Source of the DNA: Brevirhabdus sp.
Lineage (GTDB): Bacteria; Pseudomonadota; Alphaproteobacteria; Rhodobacterales; Rhodobacteraceae
NCBI GenBank assembly: GCA_024637315.1
Contig: JAGXFH010000009.1
Span: forward strand, 1 to 64,000
Reading direction: 5' to 3'
DNA length: 64,000 nt
The position numbers and the translations under genes were made by a program. Below are positions 1-10,161 of the stretch, in pieces; within the stretch, counting starts at the first letter, position 1; the number at the start of each line of letters is the position of its first letter. The notes under the pieces are model-generated. The model saw nothing but the letters and a program-made list of their open reading frames with translations. It made no database searches and had not been told where the DNA came from.

Positions 1-762
1 GCCGCGTCCGCCCAGGACCGCCGGCCCAGCCATTGCATAGCGCTCGCCGATGCCGCGCCCGGCATCGAGTTCGTCCATCGCGCCGCCTACACCGATCCGG
101 TGCCGCAATATTCCGTCCGCATCTCCTATCTCGACCACTCGATGTTCCTGATCCAGACACCGGGCGGGCTGAGCGCCGCGACCGACTATACCGGCCCCGC
201 TTCGTTTCTGCCGACGGCCGTGACGATGAATCACGCCCATTCCAGCCACTGGACCGCATTCGTCGATCCCGGCATTCGCCACGTCCTGCGTGGCTGGGGC
301 GAATTCGGCGAGGGCATCGAGCACCACCTCGACCTTGGTGAAATGCTGATCCGCAATGTCTCGACCGATATCCGCTCGGGATTTGGCGGTGTCGAGCCAT
401 CCGGCAACTCGATCTTCGTTTTCGAGGTCGAGGGGCTGTGCATCGGCCATCTCGGCCATCTGCATCACGAACCGAACGACGATCAGTACGCGGCGCTGGG
501 GCGGCTTGACGTGGTGATGGCGGCGGTCGATGGCGGGCTGACCGTGCCGATCCCGGTGATGACCCGGATCCTGAAACGGCTCAGATCCTCGATCGTGATC
601 CCGATGCACTGGTTCGGGCGCGGTACGCTTGACCGGTTTCTTGTCGACATGTCGGATGAGTTCGAGATCCTGCGCACTGGCGAAAGCGGTCTGGAGGTCT
701 CGCTTCGCACGCTGCCGTCCCGACCCACCATCATGGTGCTTGAACCGCGTTTCCTTGATTGA
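1..762 (+). CDS. MBL-fold metallo-hydrolase, 5' end cut by window edge
   Basis: The reading frame is open from the first base of the window to the TGA at 760-762, so the N-terminus lies outside. The protein resembles UlaG-like metallo-beta-lactamase-fold hydrolases. It has the beta-strand/turn LDHSMFLIQTPGG early on, NHAHSSHW where the HxHxD metal motif is expected, HLGHLHH in the middle and IPMHWFGRG near the end, which fits a final metal-binding His. The usual HxHxD Asp appears replaced in NHAHSSHW, so metal binding may be altered. The substrate cannot be told. The next gene starts 56 bases downstream on the same strand. The fold is fairly sure; the function is not. Confidence 0.75.
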   Translation, partial: AASAQDRRPSHCIALADAAPGIEFVHRAAYTDPVPQYSVRISYLDHSMFLIQTPGGLSAATDYTGPASFLPTAVTMNHAHSSHWTAFVDPGIRHVLRGWGEFGEGIEHHLDLGEMLIRNVSTDIRSGFGGVEPSGNSIFVFEVEGLCIGHLGHLHHEPNDDQYAALGRLDVVMAAVDGGLTVPIPVMTRILKRLRSSIVIPMHWFGRGTLDRFLVDMSDEFEILRTGESGLEVSLRTLPSRPTIMVLEPRFLD

Positions 763-818
763 ATTCCGGCCTTGCGGCCCGTCGCCCGGTTGTGCTTCAT
801 CGCGCCAAAGGGGGCGAC

Positions 819-2234
819 ATGACGCTTAACCCGGTCACCGAGGACTTCATCGGCCAGTTGCGGGCGAAACTGCCGGCCGCCGCTTTCCGTCCGGCAGCAG
901 CGCATTACCTCGACGATCCGCGTGGGCTGGTCGGCGGCACTGCCGGCCTTGTCCTCGCCCCCGCCAGCACCGCTGAGGTCGCGACCGTCGTCAGGGCCGC
1001 GAATGCGGCGCGGATCGGTATCGTTCCCTATGGCGGCGGCACCGGCCTTGTGGCCGGGCAACTGCTGCCCGATGGGCCCGCGCCGATTGTGCTGTCGCTT
1101 GAACGAATGACCGCGATCCGCGCCGTCCATCCGGTCGAGAACGTGATGATCGCCGAGGCCGGGGTGATCCTGCACGACATCCACGCCGCCGCCGAAGCCG
1201 CCAACCGCCTGTTCCCGCTCTGGCTCGCGTCAGAGGGATCCTGCCGGATCGGCGGCAATCTGGCGACCAATGCCGGCGGCGTGAACGTGATCCGCTACGG
1301 CAGTGCCCGCGACCTTTGCCTCGGCCTCGAAGTGGTGCTGCCCTCGGGCGAGATCTGGAACGGTCTCAGGCGCCTGCGCAAGGACAATACCGGCTACGAC
1401 CTCAGGCACCTGATGATCGGCTCCGAGGGCACGCTCGGCATCATTACCGCCGCCGCCCTGCGGCTCCACCCGCGCCCGGCGACGCGCGGCACGGCGCTGA
1501 TCGTGGTGGCCAGCCCCGCGGCCGCTCTCGACCTGCTTCGGATCACTTCGGACCGCGCCGCCGAAGGGCTCTCTGCCTTCGAACTGATCGACGGCACCGG
1601 GCTGCACTTCCTGGCAGAGACCATGCCGCATGTCCGCCAGCCATTTGCCGATCCGCCGAAATGGCTGGCCCTCGTCGACCTCGGCCTGGCACAGGGCCAG
1701 GACCCGACCGTGATGCTTTCCGACGTCTTCGCCGAGGCCGCCGACCGCGATCTTGCGACCGACGGTCTGATCGCCCAGTCAGAGGCGCAGCGGCAGGAGT
1801 TCTGGAGCCTGCGCGAGTCGATCCCCGCCGCCAACAAGCGCATCGGCGCCGTCGCCTCGCACGACATCTCTTTGCCGCTGGGCGCGATCCCGGATTTCAT
1901 CGCCAGCGCCACCGACGCCCTCGGCGACATTGGCGCGCTCCGGATCAATTGCTTCGGCCATCTCGGCGACGGCAACCTGCATTTCAACGTCTTCCCGGCA
2001 AAGGGTCGAACCAGAGCCGACGACCCGGACGCCGCCGCCAGGATTCGCCGCATCGTGCACGACCTGGTCGCCGCGTTCGACGGCTCGTTCAGCGCCGAAC
2101 ATGGCATCGGCCGAACCAAGGTCGCCGAGCTTGAACGCTATGGTGATCCCGCCAAACTCGCGGCGATGCGCGCCATCAAGCAGGCGCTCGACCCGAACGG
2201 GATCCTCAATCCCGGCGCCGTCCTGCGCGTCTGA
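819..2234 (+). CDS. FAD-binding oxidoreductase (GlcD / D-2-hydroxyacid dehydrogenase type)
   Basis: A 471-residue FAD-linked dehydrogenase of the vanillyl-alcohol-oxidase/GlcD superfamily, which oxidises D-2-hydroxyacids such as D-lactate, glycolate or D-2-hydroxyglutarate. Seen here: the FAD pyrophosphate loop PYGGGTGLVAG at about residue 70, NLATNAGGVNVIRYG in the middle of the PCMH domain, GSEGTLGI at about 201, and the C-terminal FAD-oxidase signatures HLGDGNLHFN and SAEHGIGRTK. The ATG at 819 is chosen because it follows AAAGGGGGCGAC; an upstream TTG at 759 would overlap the preceding gene and adds unlike sequence. Length matches the family. The exact substrate cannot be assigned. Confidence 0.88.
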   Translation: MTLNPVTEDFIGQLRAKLPAAAFRPAAAHYLDDPRGLVGGTAGLVLAPASTAEVATVVRAANAARIGIVPYGGGTGLVAGQLLPDGPAPIVLSLERMTAIRAVHPVENVMIAEAGVILHDIHAAAEAANRLFPLWLASEGSCRIGGNLATNAGGVNVIRYGSARDLCLGLEVVLPSGEIWNGLRRLRKDNTGYDLRHLMIGSEGTLGIITAAALRLHPRPATRGTALIVVASPAAALDLLRITSDRAAEGLSAFELIDGTGLHFLAETMPHVRQPFADPPKWLALVDLGLAQGQDPTVMLSDVFAEAADRDLATDGLIAQSEAQRQEFWSLRESIPAANKRIGAVASHDISLPLGAIPDFIASATDALGDIGALRINCFGHLGDGNLHFNVFPAKGRTRADDPDAAARIRRIVHDLVAAFDGSFSAEHGIGRTKVAELERYGDPAKLAAMRAIKQALDPNGILNPGAVLRV

Positions 2235-2279
2235 CGCTGGCCTTATTGCCCGAAAGACATCCCCGCTAGGCGCAATCTC

Positions 2280-2822
2280 TCACGCGCCCTCGAAATCGCA
2301 CAGCGCATGAACCTCGTAGCCCAGCCCCTCCAGCAACCGCCGCCCGCCAAGCTCGGGCAGGTCGATCACGAAGGCGCAGCCGATGATCTCTCCGCCCAGC
2401 CGCTCGACCAGCTTGATCCCCGCCTCGGCGGTGCCACCGGTGGCCAGCAGGTCATCGACCAGCAGGATCTTCTCGCCGGCCTCGATCGCGTCGTCATGGA
2501 TCTCGACGATCGCCTCGCCATATTCCAGCTTGTAGTCCTGAGAGATCGTTCGCCCCGGCAACTTGCCCTTCTTCCTGATCGGCACGAAACCGACCGTCAG
2601 CTGATGCGCAATCGCGCCGCCAAGGATGAAGCCGCGCGCCTCCAGCCCGACCACCTTGTCGATCTCCATCCCCGCATAGGGGTGCAGCAACTGGTCGATG
2701 GCCATGCGAAACCCGCGAGGATCGGCGAACAGCGTGGTCACGTCGCGGAACAGGATCCCGTCATGCGGGAAATCGACGATGGTGCGGACGTAGTCCTTGA
2801 CGGTTTGGTGTTTCTTCATCAT
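2280..2822 (-). CDS. apt: adenine phosphoribosyltransferase
   Basis: Converts adenine plus PRPP to AMP in the cytoplasm (purine salvage). The product of about 180 residues carries [16 protein letters not shown] near the N-terminus, [17 protein letters not shown] in the middle and the PRPP-binding signature [14 protein letters not shown], all diagnostic of Apt. Two adjacent ATG codons (2822 and 2819) follow AGGGACGCCCG; the first is used, and the choice is uncertain by one residue. It lies 52 bases downstream of mtnP on the same strand, so the adenine released by MtnP can be recycled by the product of the next gene, probably from one transcript. Confidence 0.95.
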   Translation of the reverse strand: MMKKHQTVKDYVRTIVDFPHDGILFRDVTTLFADPRGFRMAIDQLLHPYAGMEIDKVVGLEARGFILGGAIAHQLTVGFVPIRKKGKLPGRTISQDYKLEYGEAIVEIHDDAIEAGEKILLVDDLLATGGTAEAGIKLVERLGGEIIGCAFVIDLPELGGRRLLEGLGYEVHALCDFEGA

Positions 2823-2874
2823 CGGGCGTCCCTGTTGCGTGACTGGCCTATCTAGGCCAAGGAAAGCCGGGCAA

Positions 2875-3762
<888 letters not shown>

Positions 3763-3865
3763 GCTTGCCTCCGGTTCCAGCCTGTTCAGTGCCCAAAGTA
3801 TCCGAGGTGGTCAAGCCAACCTCCAGGTCCGTTTGCGGTCTGCCCTGACAAGGGTATCCGTCTGC

Positions 3866-4471
3866 CTACTGCCCCGGCCGCTTCAGGCTGAAAAGGTTGT
3901 CGACGCAGCAATAGTCGAAATAGCCCAGCCGCGCCATTGGCCGGTAAGTGGTGACGTCGAACCGCCCGTCGACGAGGCAATCGTCGCGCATGTAGACCCC
4001 CGTCACCTCGCCGAAGACGCAGTAATTCTTCTCGCCGCTCAGCGTCAGAATCTGCGTCAGCCGGCATTCCAGCGCCGCCGGGGCTGCGGCCACCCGCGAA
4101 CAGGGGATGGTCTGGCATTCGGCGCGCTCGATCCCGGCCAGATCGAACTCGTCGACCTCGGCCCCGTAAGCTCCCGAAGTGGCGTTCATCGCGTCGCGCA
4201 TCGCATATTCCACGATGTTCACGCAAAAGACGCCGCTGTCCTTGATGTTGGCCACCGAATCCTTGCCCATCTCGCGGTCCGGCTTGCCGCTGGTCGACGC
4301 GAACATCACCTGCGGCGGCACGTAGGCCACCGCGTTGAAGAACGAATAGGGCGCCAGGTTCTCGCGCCCGTCGCTGCCGCGCGTGGAAATCCAGCCGATC
4401 GGCCGCGGCGTCACGATCGCGTTGAACGGATTGTGCGGCAGACCGTGACCGTCTTCGGGGCGATAAAACAT
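3866..4471 (-). CDS. flavin reductase-like / flavoprotein oxidoreductase
   Basis: A 201-residue protein of the flavin reductase-like, FMN-binding split-barrel family. The N-terminal signature NAIVTPRPIGWISTRGSDGRENLAPYSFFN is typical of the clan: the TPRPIGW segment and the APYSFFN flavin-contact loop. NIVEYAMRDAMNATSG and the C-terminal CVFGEVTGVYM also fit. Such proteins reduce FMN/FAD for partner monooxygenases or act on nitrogen heterocycles; no partner oxygenase is adjacent. It lies 100 bases from mtnP on the same strand, and divergent from the GNAT gene. Confidence 0.85.
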   Translation of the reverse strand: MFYRPEDGHGLPHNPFNAIVTPRPIGWISTRGSDGRENLAPYSFFNAVAYVPPQVMFASTSGKPDREMGKDSVANIKDSGVFCVNIVEYAMRDAMNATSGAYGAEVDEFDLAGIERAECQTIPCSRVAAAPAALECRLTQILTLSGEKNYCVFGEVTGVYMRDDCLVDGRFDVTTYRPMARLGYFDYCCVDNLFSLKRPGQ

Positions 4472-4553
4472 GGGGGCTCCTGGTTCGTTGCCCCTGACCT
4501 AACGCCGTGTTAGCAGGCTTTCCAGTCCTGAATGGGAAATTGCGGGGGCAGGT

Positions 4554-5090
4554 TTGTATCGCCTCGAAGAGGAAACACCAGACGATTGGTGGGAAGTAGA
4601 GGCGCTGATGGACCTGTGTTTTGCACCGGGCCGAGAGGCGCTTTCTTCCTACCGTCTGCGCGACAACGTCCCACCGGTCAAGGCTCTGTGCACCGTCGCC
4701 CGCGATCCTGACGGCACATTGGCCGCTGCGATCCGCTACTGGCCGGTCATGGTTGGCGAACATCCGGCCTTGCTCTTGGGTCCCATAGCCGTCCACCCGA
4801 CGCGGCAGGGCGAGGGGCTGGGGGCGTTCCTGATCGTCGAAAGCATGGCCGAGGCCCTGCGCGAAGGTTGGCGCCGCGTGCTCTTGGTCGGCGACGCGCC
4901 CTATTACCGCCGCTTCGGATTCGCCAAGCTGCCAGATGTGACGATGCCGCCGCCCACCAACCCCGACCGGGTGCTGGGGCACGAACTGGTGGACCAGGCG
5001 TGGGCGGGGGTTACGGGGCAGGTCAGGAAATGGACCGCGGACGCGGCCGGCCCGTCGGACCCATCCCGGCCGGCCCAGGGCAAGGATTGA
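4554..5090 (+). CDS. GNAT family N-acetyltransferase
   Basis: A 178-residue acetyltransferase of the GNAT fold (COG3153-like). The acetyl-CoA motif A region is visible as LGPIAVHPTRQGEGLGAFLI (RQGEGLG pyrophosphate loop), followed by VLLVGDAPYYRRFGF, the usual YYRRFGF motif B. The start is TTG at 4554 preceded by GGGGGCAGG; no in-frame ATG lies at a suitable position before the domain. The substrate is unknown. The C-terminal 20 residues are disordered and Pro/Ser-rich. Its end converges on ptsP. Confidence 0.85.
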   Translation: MYRLEEETPDDWWEVEALMDLCFAPGREALSSYRLRDNVPPVKALCTVARDPDGTLAAAIRYWPVMVGEHPALLLGPIAVHPTRQGEGLGAFLIVESMAEALREGWRRVLLVGDAPYYRRFGFAKLPDVTMPPPTNPDRVLGHELVDQAWAGVTGQVRKWTADAAGPSDPSRPAQGKD

Positions 5091-5129
5091 ACTGCCCTGC
5101 GCTGCCTGTCGCGGCGCGCGCCGTCCAGA

Positions 5130-7373
5130 TCACCCCAGCCCGCGCAGATACTCCATCACCGCAAGCCGCACCGATTGCGCCCCCGAATCGCATGCAGTGT
5201 CGATGACAGTCCGCAGGTCCCGCAGATCAACCCTTCGGATCAAGGACTTGACGGGCCCGATCGAGGCAGGTCGCATCGACAGGGATCGCAGGCCCAAGGC
5301 TGCGAAGCAGACCGCCTCGATCGGCCGTCCGGCATCCTCGCCGCAGAACGACAGCGGCGTGCCCGCCGCCTCGCAGCGTTCGATGATCTGACGGATGATC
5401 GCCAGGAACGACACGTTCAGCGTGTCGTAGCGTCGTCGCACACGCTCGTTCTCGCGGTCGGCTGCATAGAAGAACTGCTTCAGATCGTTGCCCCCGATCG
5501 AGATGAAGTCGCATTCCTCGAAGAACTGGCGTGGTGCGAAGGCCATGCTGGGGGTTTCCAGCATCGCGCCGATTTCCAGCTTGAACGGCACCGGATGGCC
5601 CAGCCGCTTCTCGCGCTCGACCTCGGCCAGCATATGCGCGCGCGCCTCGCGGAATTCGTCGGTCTGCGCGATGAACGGGAACATCACGGTCAGGGGCCGC
5701 CCCGCCGCGGCGCGCAAGAGCGCCTGCAACTGCATCCGCATCACGCCCTTCTTGTCCAGCCCGACCCGGATCGCCCGCCAGCCCATCGCCGGGTTCGGCT
5801 CGTCCTGCGGCTTCATATAGGGCAGCACCTTGTCCGATCCGATATCGAGCGTCCGGAACGCCACCCGCTTGCCATCGGCGGCCTGCAGCACCCGTGCGTA
5901 AAGCACCGCCAGTTCGGCCCGCTTCGGCATCTGGTTGCGGATCAGGAACTGCAACTCGGTGCGGAACAGGCCCACGCCGTCGGCGCCAGAGCCCTCCAGC
6001 GAGGGCAGATCGGCCATCAGCCCGGCATTCATGTGCAAAGAGATGACGCTGCCGCAAAGCGCCTGGGCCGGCTTGTCGCGCAGACCGGCATAGCGTTCCT
6101 GCGCCGCCGCCTGCATCGCGATCTTGTCGCGGAAGGCCGACGCGACATTATCCTCGGGGCGCAGGTGCACGATGCCCTGTTCGCCATCGACCAGAATGTG
6201 ATCGCCGTTCAGCGCCTCGGTGGTGATCCGCTCGGCATGGATGATCAGTGGGATCGCCAGCGCGCGGGCGACAATGGCGGCATGGCTGCCGACCGACCCC
6301 TGTTCCAGCACGATCCCCTTGAGCTTGCGGTTGTATTCCAGCAATTCGCCGGGGCCGATGTTGCGGGCGACGAGGATCGGGTCCTCGGGCAGCTGCGCGC
6401 CGGTATCCTTGCCCTGGCCGGTCAGGATGCGCAGCAGCCGGTTCGACAGGTCGTCAAGATCGTGCAGCCGCTCGCGCAGATAGGCGTCGGGCACCTGCGC
6501 CATGCGCGTGCGCGCCGCCGTCTGCTCCTTTTCCACCGCCGCTTCCGCCGACAGGCCGCTGGCGATGTCTTCCTCCATCCGCGCGATCCAGCTGCGCGAA
6601 TTGGCGAACATCCGGTAGGCCTGCAGCACCTCGCGCTGTTCCTTGTCGCCGGTATCGGCGACCGACAGCATGTCATCGACCGAAACCCGCAGCGCGTTGG
6701 CCGCTTCCTGCAGACGAACCATTTCCACCTTGGGATCGTCGGCCACCGGGTTGGCAACCACCACCCGCGGCTCGTGCAGCCAGACATGCCCCTCGGCCAC
6801 GCCCTCCTGTCCGATGCCGCCGCGAAACACCACCGGCTGCTGGTGCAGCGCCGACAGCGCCGCCCCTTCGCCGACAAACGCGCCCAGCTCGGCCATCTCG
6901 GCCAGCACCATCGCCACGACTTCCAGCGCGTAGACCTCGTCCTCCGAGAATTCGCGCGCATCCTTGGACTGCACCACCAGCACGCCAAGCGTTTCCCCCA
7001 GCCGCTGCACCGGCACCCCAAGGAAGGACGAGAACAACTCCTCGCCAGTCTCCGGCATGAAGCGGAATCCCTTGGTTTGCGGCGCATTCGCGGTGTTGAT
7101 CGGGGTTCCGCGCCGGGCCACCCGGCCCACCAGACCCTCGCCGATCCGCATCCTGGTCATATGCACCGCATCGGGATTCAACCCCTCCGTCGCGCACAGT
7201 TCCAGCGTGTCGTCATCGCGGAACAGGTAGATCGAGCACACCTCTGTCCGCATCGAATCCGCGATCAGATTGGTGATCCGGTCCAGCCGGGTCTGGCCGG
7301 CGCTGTGCTCTGCCAGCGCATCGCGCAGCCGCCCCAGCAGCTTGCGGCTTTCACTTTCGCTGCGTTCCGTCAT
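5130..7373 (-). CDS. ptsP: PEP-protein phosphotransferase of the nitrogen PTS (EI-Ntr)
   Basis: First enzyme of the regulatory nitrogen phosphotransferase chain: it autophosphorylates with PEP and passes phosphate to NPr. The 747 residues divide into an N-terminal GAF domain (about 20-165), an HPr-interaction helical part, the swivelling phosphohistidine domain with GSVGSHAAIVARALAIP (active His at about 364) and a C-terminal PEP-binding TIM barrel containing GVGLFRTELQFLIR, SIGGNDLKQF and LSFCGEDAGRP with the catalytic Cys. The GAF domain separates it from sugar-type EI. In related Rhodobacterales I recall ptsP next to lysC; here an accessory islet of about 3.4 kb lies between them. Confidence 0.95.
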   Translation of the reverse strand: MTERSESESRKLLGRLRDALAEHSAGQTRLDRITNLIADSMRTEVCSIYLFRDDDTLELCATEGLNPDAVHMTRMRIGEGLVGRVARRGTPINTANAPQTKGFRFMPETGEELFSSFLGVPVQRLGETLGVLVVQSKDAREFSEDEVYALEVVAMVLAEMAELGAFVGEGAALSALHQQPVVFRGGIGQEGVAEGHVWLHEPRVVVANPVADDPKVEMVRLQEAANALRVSVDDMLSVADTGDKEQREVLQAYRMFANSRSWIARMEEDIASGLSAEAAVEKEQTAARTRMAQVPDAYLRERLHDLDDLSNRLLRILTGQGKDTGAQLPEDPILVARNIGPGELLEYNRKLKGIVLEQGSVGSHAAIVARALAIPLIIHAERITTEALNGDHILVDGEQGIVHLRPEDNVASAFRDKIAMQAAAQERYAGLRDKPAQALCGSVISLHMNAGLMADLPSLEGSGADGVGLFRTELQFLIRNQMPKRAELAVLYARVLQAADGKRVAFRTLDIGSDKVLPYMKPQDEPNPAMGWRAIRVGLDKKGVMRMQLQALLRAAAGRPLTVMFPFIAQTDEFREARAHMLAEVEREKRLGHPVPFKLEIGAMLETPSMAFAPRQFFEECDFISIGGNDLKQFFYAADRENERVRRRYDTLNVSFLAIIRQIIERCEAAGTPLSFCGEDAGRPIEAVCFAALGLRSLSMRPASIGPVKSLIRRVDLRDLRTVIDTACDSGAQSVRLAVMEYLRGLG

Positions 7374-7682
7374 GACAATCCCGCTGCTTCCCTCAGACCC
7401 TCTCTATAGGCGAGTTGCCCGGCGAATGGCAGTGCCGATTGTCACTCCGCCAGCCGCGCCGCAGCCTTGCCGCGGGATCGCCCGAACCGCAAAGCGACTG
7501 CCCTCGAAACCGGCACTCCGCGTACCCGGCAAGACCGGTTTGCGCGCCGAAACCCGGCCTGACAGCTGCAAAAATGCGAAAACCGCCCCGCCTGACCAAG
7601 CGCGGCTTACAAATTCGAGTCCGCGACCCCATGTAAGGTATCAGGCGGCCCGATATTCTCCGCCAAAGAAAGGCATCACTCG
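7374..7682. other. intergenic stretch upstream of ptsP
   Basis: About 310 bases between the ptsP start (minus) and the small plus-strand ORF at 7683. It should hold the ptsP promoter and, if the small ORF is real, its promoter. I see no convincing gene, tRNA or terminator. TTCGAGTCC at about 7614 resembles a tRNA T-loop but has no pairing stem or cloverleaf around it. Confidence 0.4.
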
Positions 7683-7874
7683 ATGACCATGTTTTCCATG
7701 AAGCCAAAGTTCAACCTTGCCGAATTCCTTGCGGTGCCCGCCCCTGTAGGCGCGGCCAGATCCAATGCCGCACGTCGCCGCGGAATGCAGTTCCGCCCCG
7801 GTGCGACGTCGGAAGATACAACCAAGCCCGCGCCGTCCAAGGATCCCGGTTCGGCCGACGACCCCAAGAAATGA
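7683..7874 (+). CDS. hypothetical small protein (63 aa)
   Basis: A short ORF whose start follows AAAGAAAGG by eight bases, a good ribosome-binding site. The protein has a hydrophobic/basic N-terminal part (MKPKFNLAEFLAVPAP), an Arg/Ala stretch and an acidic, Pro/Ser/Lys-rich disordered tail ending in DDPKK. No family is recognised. A same-size antisense ORF exists on the other strand, so chance openness in GC-rich DNA is possible. It sits at the edge of the ptsP-lysC islet. Confidence 0.35.
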   Translation: MTMFSMKPKFNLAEFLAVPAPVGAARSNAARRRGMQFRPGATSEDTTKPAPSKDPGSADDPKK

Positions 7875-7965
7875 TCGGTGCGGCCCGCGCAGACGCCTCT
7901 GCCCGAGTCGCTTTCAGATGCCGTGCCCGTCTTGCGATCGCGGGAAGATCTCTCTTGATGTCGGG

Positions 7966-8891
7966 TCAGACCGCGCGCGCCGCGGAAGGCACCGACGCTG
8001 CGCGGATCAACGGCCCCTCATGGCCGCGCAAGGTCCGCCGGGCGGCTGGCATGTTCGGCCTTGCCACGTCAAGTTCAGGCAAGAGCGCTGCGATCTCGGC
8101 GCGCAGCGCGATGGTTTCGTGGCAAAGGTACTCGCCAAACAGAAAGCTCTCGCTTGCCAGTCCGTCGGCGTAGACGATTTCATGCGCATCGAACATGAAA
8201 TGCACATAGGTGACTTGCGGGCAGGGCGCGCGGCAGATCGTATCGCCGTTGACCAGCATATGGGCCGGGCACAGCACTTCGTCCTCGCCCAGATAGAACT
8301 GCGCGCGCCAGTCGTCGAGCAAGATGCGGTGCTGCGGCGACACGCTAAGCGCGACGTGATCGCCGAGGGCGCCCGCGGAAATGCGGACCGGCGCAAATGC
8401 CCCGCGGCCCGCAACCGTGCGGCACCGACCCAGCGGATCGGCCGTGCGCCGTGATCGCGTGTCTCGACAAGATCGCCGATCGTCAGTTCCTCGACCCGCA
8501 CCTGCCCGCCCGGCACCTTGATCATGGTGCCCGCGACGAAACAGGGCGGGCCGAAATTTCCGACCGGGAAATGCGTGCTCTGGTTCACCCAGGTTTTCGC
8601 CGTGATCACGCCATCCGTCAGCACGGACCCGTCGCTCGGCGTGAAGTAGCGACCGCCATTGGCGGTGTAGAACGTGACACCCCTGATCAAGACGCCGTTC
8701 AAGGTGATCGTATCGCCGACCCAGACGCGGGTGACATTGCTGCCGTTTATCTGGTCGAGGCCATTCGCTTGGATAAAGCCATCATTGTTGGCATCGTTGA
8801 TCTGCATCGTGATGATGGTGGCGGTGAACGGAACCGCCGTGGTGCCGGGATTGAAGTTCCCCGCAATCGTCTGATCGGTATAAATCGCCAT
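7966..8891 (-). pseudogene. Hint-domain protein, frameshifted
   Basis: The start at 8891 (ATG after AGGGGCAGGGCTA) opens a frame with an N-terminal beta-rich segment typical of Rhodobacterales Hint-domain proteins (INDANNDGFI calcium-loop-like motif), then the Hint motif PCFVAGTMIKVPGG and VEELTIGDLVETRDHGARPIRWVG. After that the frame loses family resemblance, while the neighbouring frame resumes with AFAPVRISAGALGDH and VSPQHRILLDDW. The switch falls at a run of four C (8400-8403, plus strand); one more base would restore a protein of about 308 residues. It is a broken gene, a sequence error or a slippery tract. The C-terminal GEDEVLCPAHMLVNGD and the MFDAHEIVYADGL segment are intact in the second frame. 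Confidence 0.8.
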
Positions 8892-8956
8892 TAGCCCTGC
8901 CCCTGTACTGGTACACTGAACCGATTTCGGCGATTCTATCCCATGATCTATAATAA

Positions 8957-8970
8957 ACCACAAATGTGGT
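8957..8970. promoter_or_regulatory. perfect dyad between Hint and hydrolase genes
   Basis: ACCACA-AA-TGTGGT, six-base perfect arms with a two-base centre, in the AT-richer divergent intergenic region between the Hint gene and the hydrolase. On the minus strand it overlaps a TTGTGG that could be a -35 element, with GATAGAAT about 17-19 bases on. It could be an operator. There is no direct evidence of function. Confidence 0.35.
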
Positions 8971-9209
8971 CGGAGCAGGGCGAAGATGCAGAAAACCGGT
9001 GCCGTTCATTCATATTTCGTGGTCAGACCATACCCCAGCCCACCTTCCGCCAGCCTACCGCACTGGTCCCGGTCATGCGATTCGGTCAGGGCAGGGTCTT
9101 GCGGCAGCAGGAACTGCCGTTTGCGACAGTCTCGAAATTGGACTTCCATGGCGAACCGCAAGTAACATGTCAAGCTGTAGGCATCGCCGGTGCATGTGAG
9201 GCTTTCGAA

Positions 9210-10004
9210 ATGAATGATGTTGGAGGAACGGATTTCTTGGAGGCCGGGGCCGGGTCCAAGGTGATTCTCATTCATTCAAGCGTCGCAGGCGCACGGCAGT
9301 GGCGAAGTCTGATGGATGCGCTTGCGGATCGGTTTCACCTGGTGGCAATCAATCTGTTCGGCTACGGCAAGACAAGGGCCTGGCATGATAGGGAACCACA
9401 GACACTCGGGGATCAGGCAAGGCTCGTGGAACCACACCTGCCTGCCGATGGCAGCAAGGTTTCGATCGTCGGACATTCATTCGGTGGCAGCGTGGCCATG
9501 AAAGCGGCGGCGCTTTACAAGGATCGAACGCATCGCCTCGTATTGATTGAACCCAACCCGTTTTACCTTCTCGAACAACACGGACGGTACGCGGCCTTCA
9601 AAGAAGCGGTGCGCCTGCGCGATGCAATCAAGCAAACCGAAGAGCACAACACCGGGCCGAGCGCTGCCGAACTGTTCGCGGATTACTGGACGGGCGAAGG
9701 CAGCTGGGATGCCATGTCGGATGATCGCAAGTCCAGGTTCACGCAGGCATTGAAGCCGAACGTTTTTGAATGGGATGGTGTGATGAATGAAGCCACACCG
9801 CTTTGCGAATGGGCAGAGGTATTGCCCGGCGATACGACCGTGATATCGGCCGCCGACACGGTTCGAACGATCGACGAAATCGTTTCCCTGATGAAAGAGA
9901 ACATCCCGGACTGGACGTTCGAAAGGATCGAGCGTGGTGGTCACATGGCCGCCGTGACGAAGCCCGATCTGATCAATCCGTTAGTGAAAAAAGCACTGGA
10001 ATGA
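9210..10004 (+). CDS. alpha/beta-fold hydrolase
   Basis: A 264-residue alpha/beta hydrolase. It has LIHSSVAGARQW as the oxyanion-hole strand/loop (HSS in place of HGxx), the nucleophile elbow VGHSFGGSVA (Ser at about 94), a cap-like helical middle, and a late His in RGGHMAAVTKP as the third triad member. The start at 9210 follows GTGAGG by nine bases and matches where homology should begin; the frame is open further upstream without family resemblance. Codon use is less GC-biased than in the flanking ptsP and lysC genes, consistent with an acquired islet. Substrate unknown. Confidence 0.85.
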   Translation: MNDVGGTDFLEAGAGSKVILIHSSVAGARQWRSLMDALADRFHLVAINLFGYGKTRAWHDREPQTLGDQARLVEPHLPADGSKVSIVGHSFGGSVAMKAAALYKDRTHRLVLIEPNPFYLLEQHGRYAAFKEAVRLRDAIKQTEEHNTGPSAAELFADYWTGEGSWDAMSDDRKSRFTQALKPNVFEWDGVMNEATPLCEWAEVLPGDTTVISAADTVRTIDEIVSLMKENIPDWTFERIERGGHMAAVTKPDLINPLVKKALE

Positions 10005-10161
10005 CCCTTTGACCTTGGGCTCGGATCGGCCATCCGTGGTCGGCGCGCCAGTGGGTTGGCGTGACCACGCGTATTGAAGGCCCGCGCACCCGGTCGCCGG
10101 TCTTGTCGATCCCTCAAGCCTGGCATGGTCGCGAACTCGCGTCGAACTCTGCTGTCTGCAT

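Noticed and set aside
5175-7409. 744-codon open frame antisense to ptsP
   Set aside because: Mirror frame of a GC-rich gene; composition Arg/His/Gln-rich, no family, and ptsP is certain on the other strand.
7605-7636. tRNA-like TTCGAGTCC T-loop
   Set aside because: No acceptor, D or anticodon stems around it.
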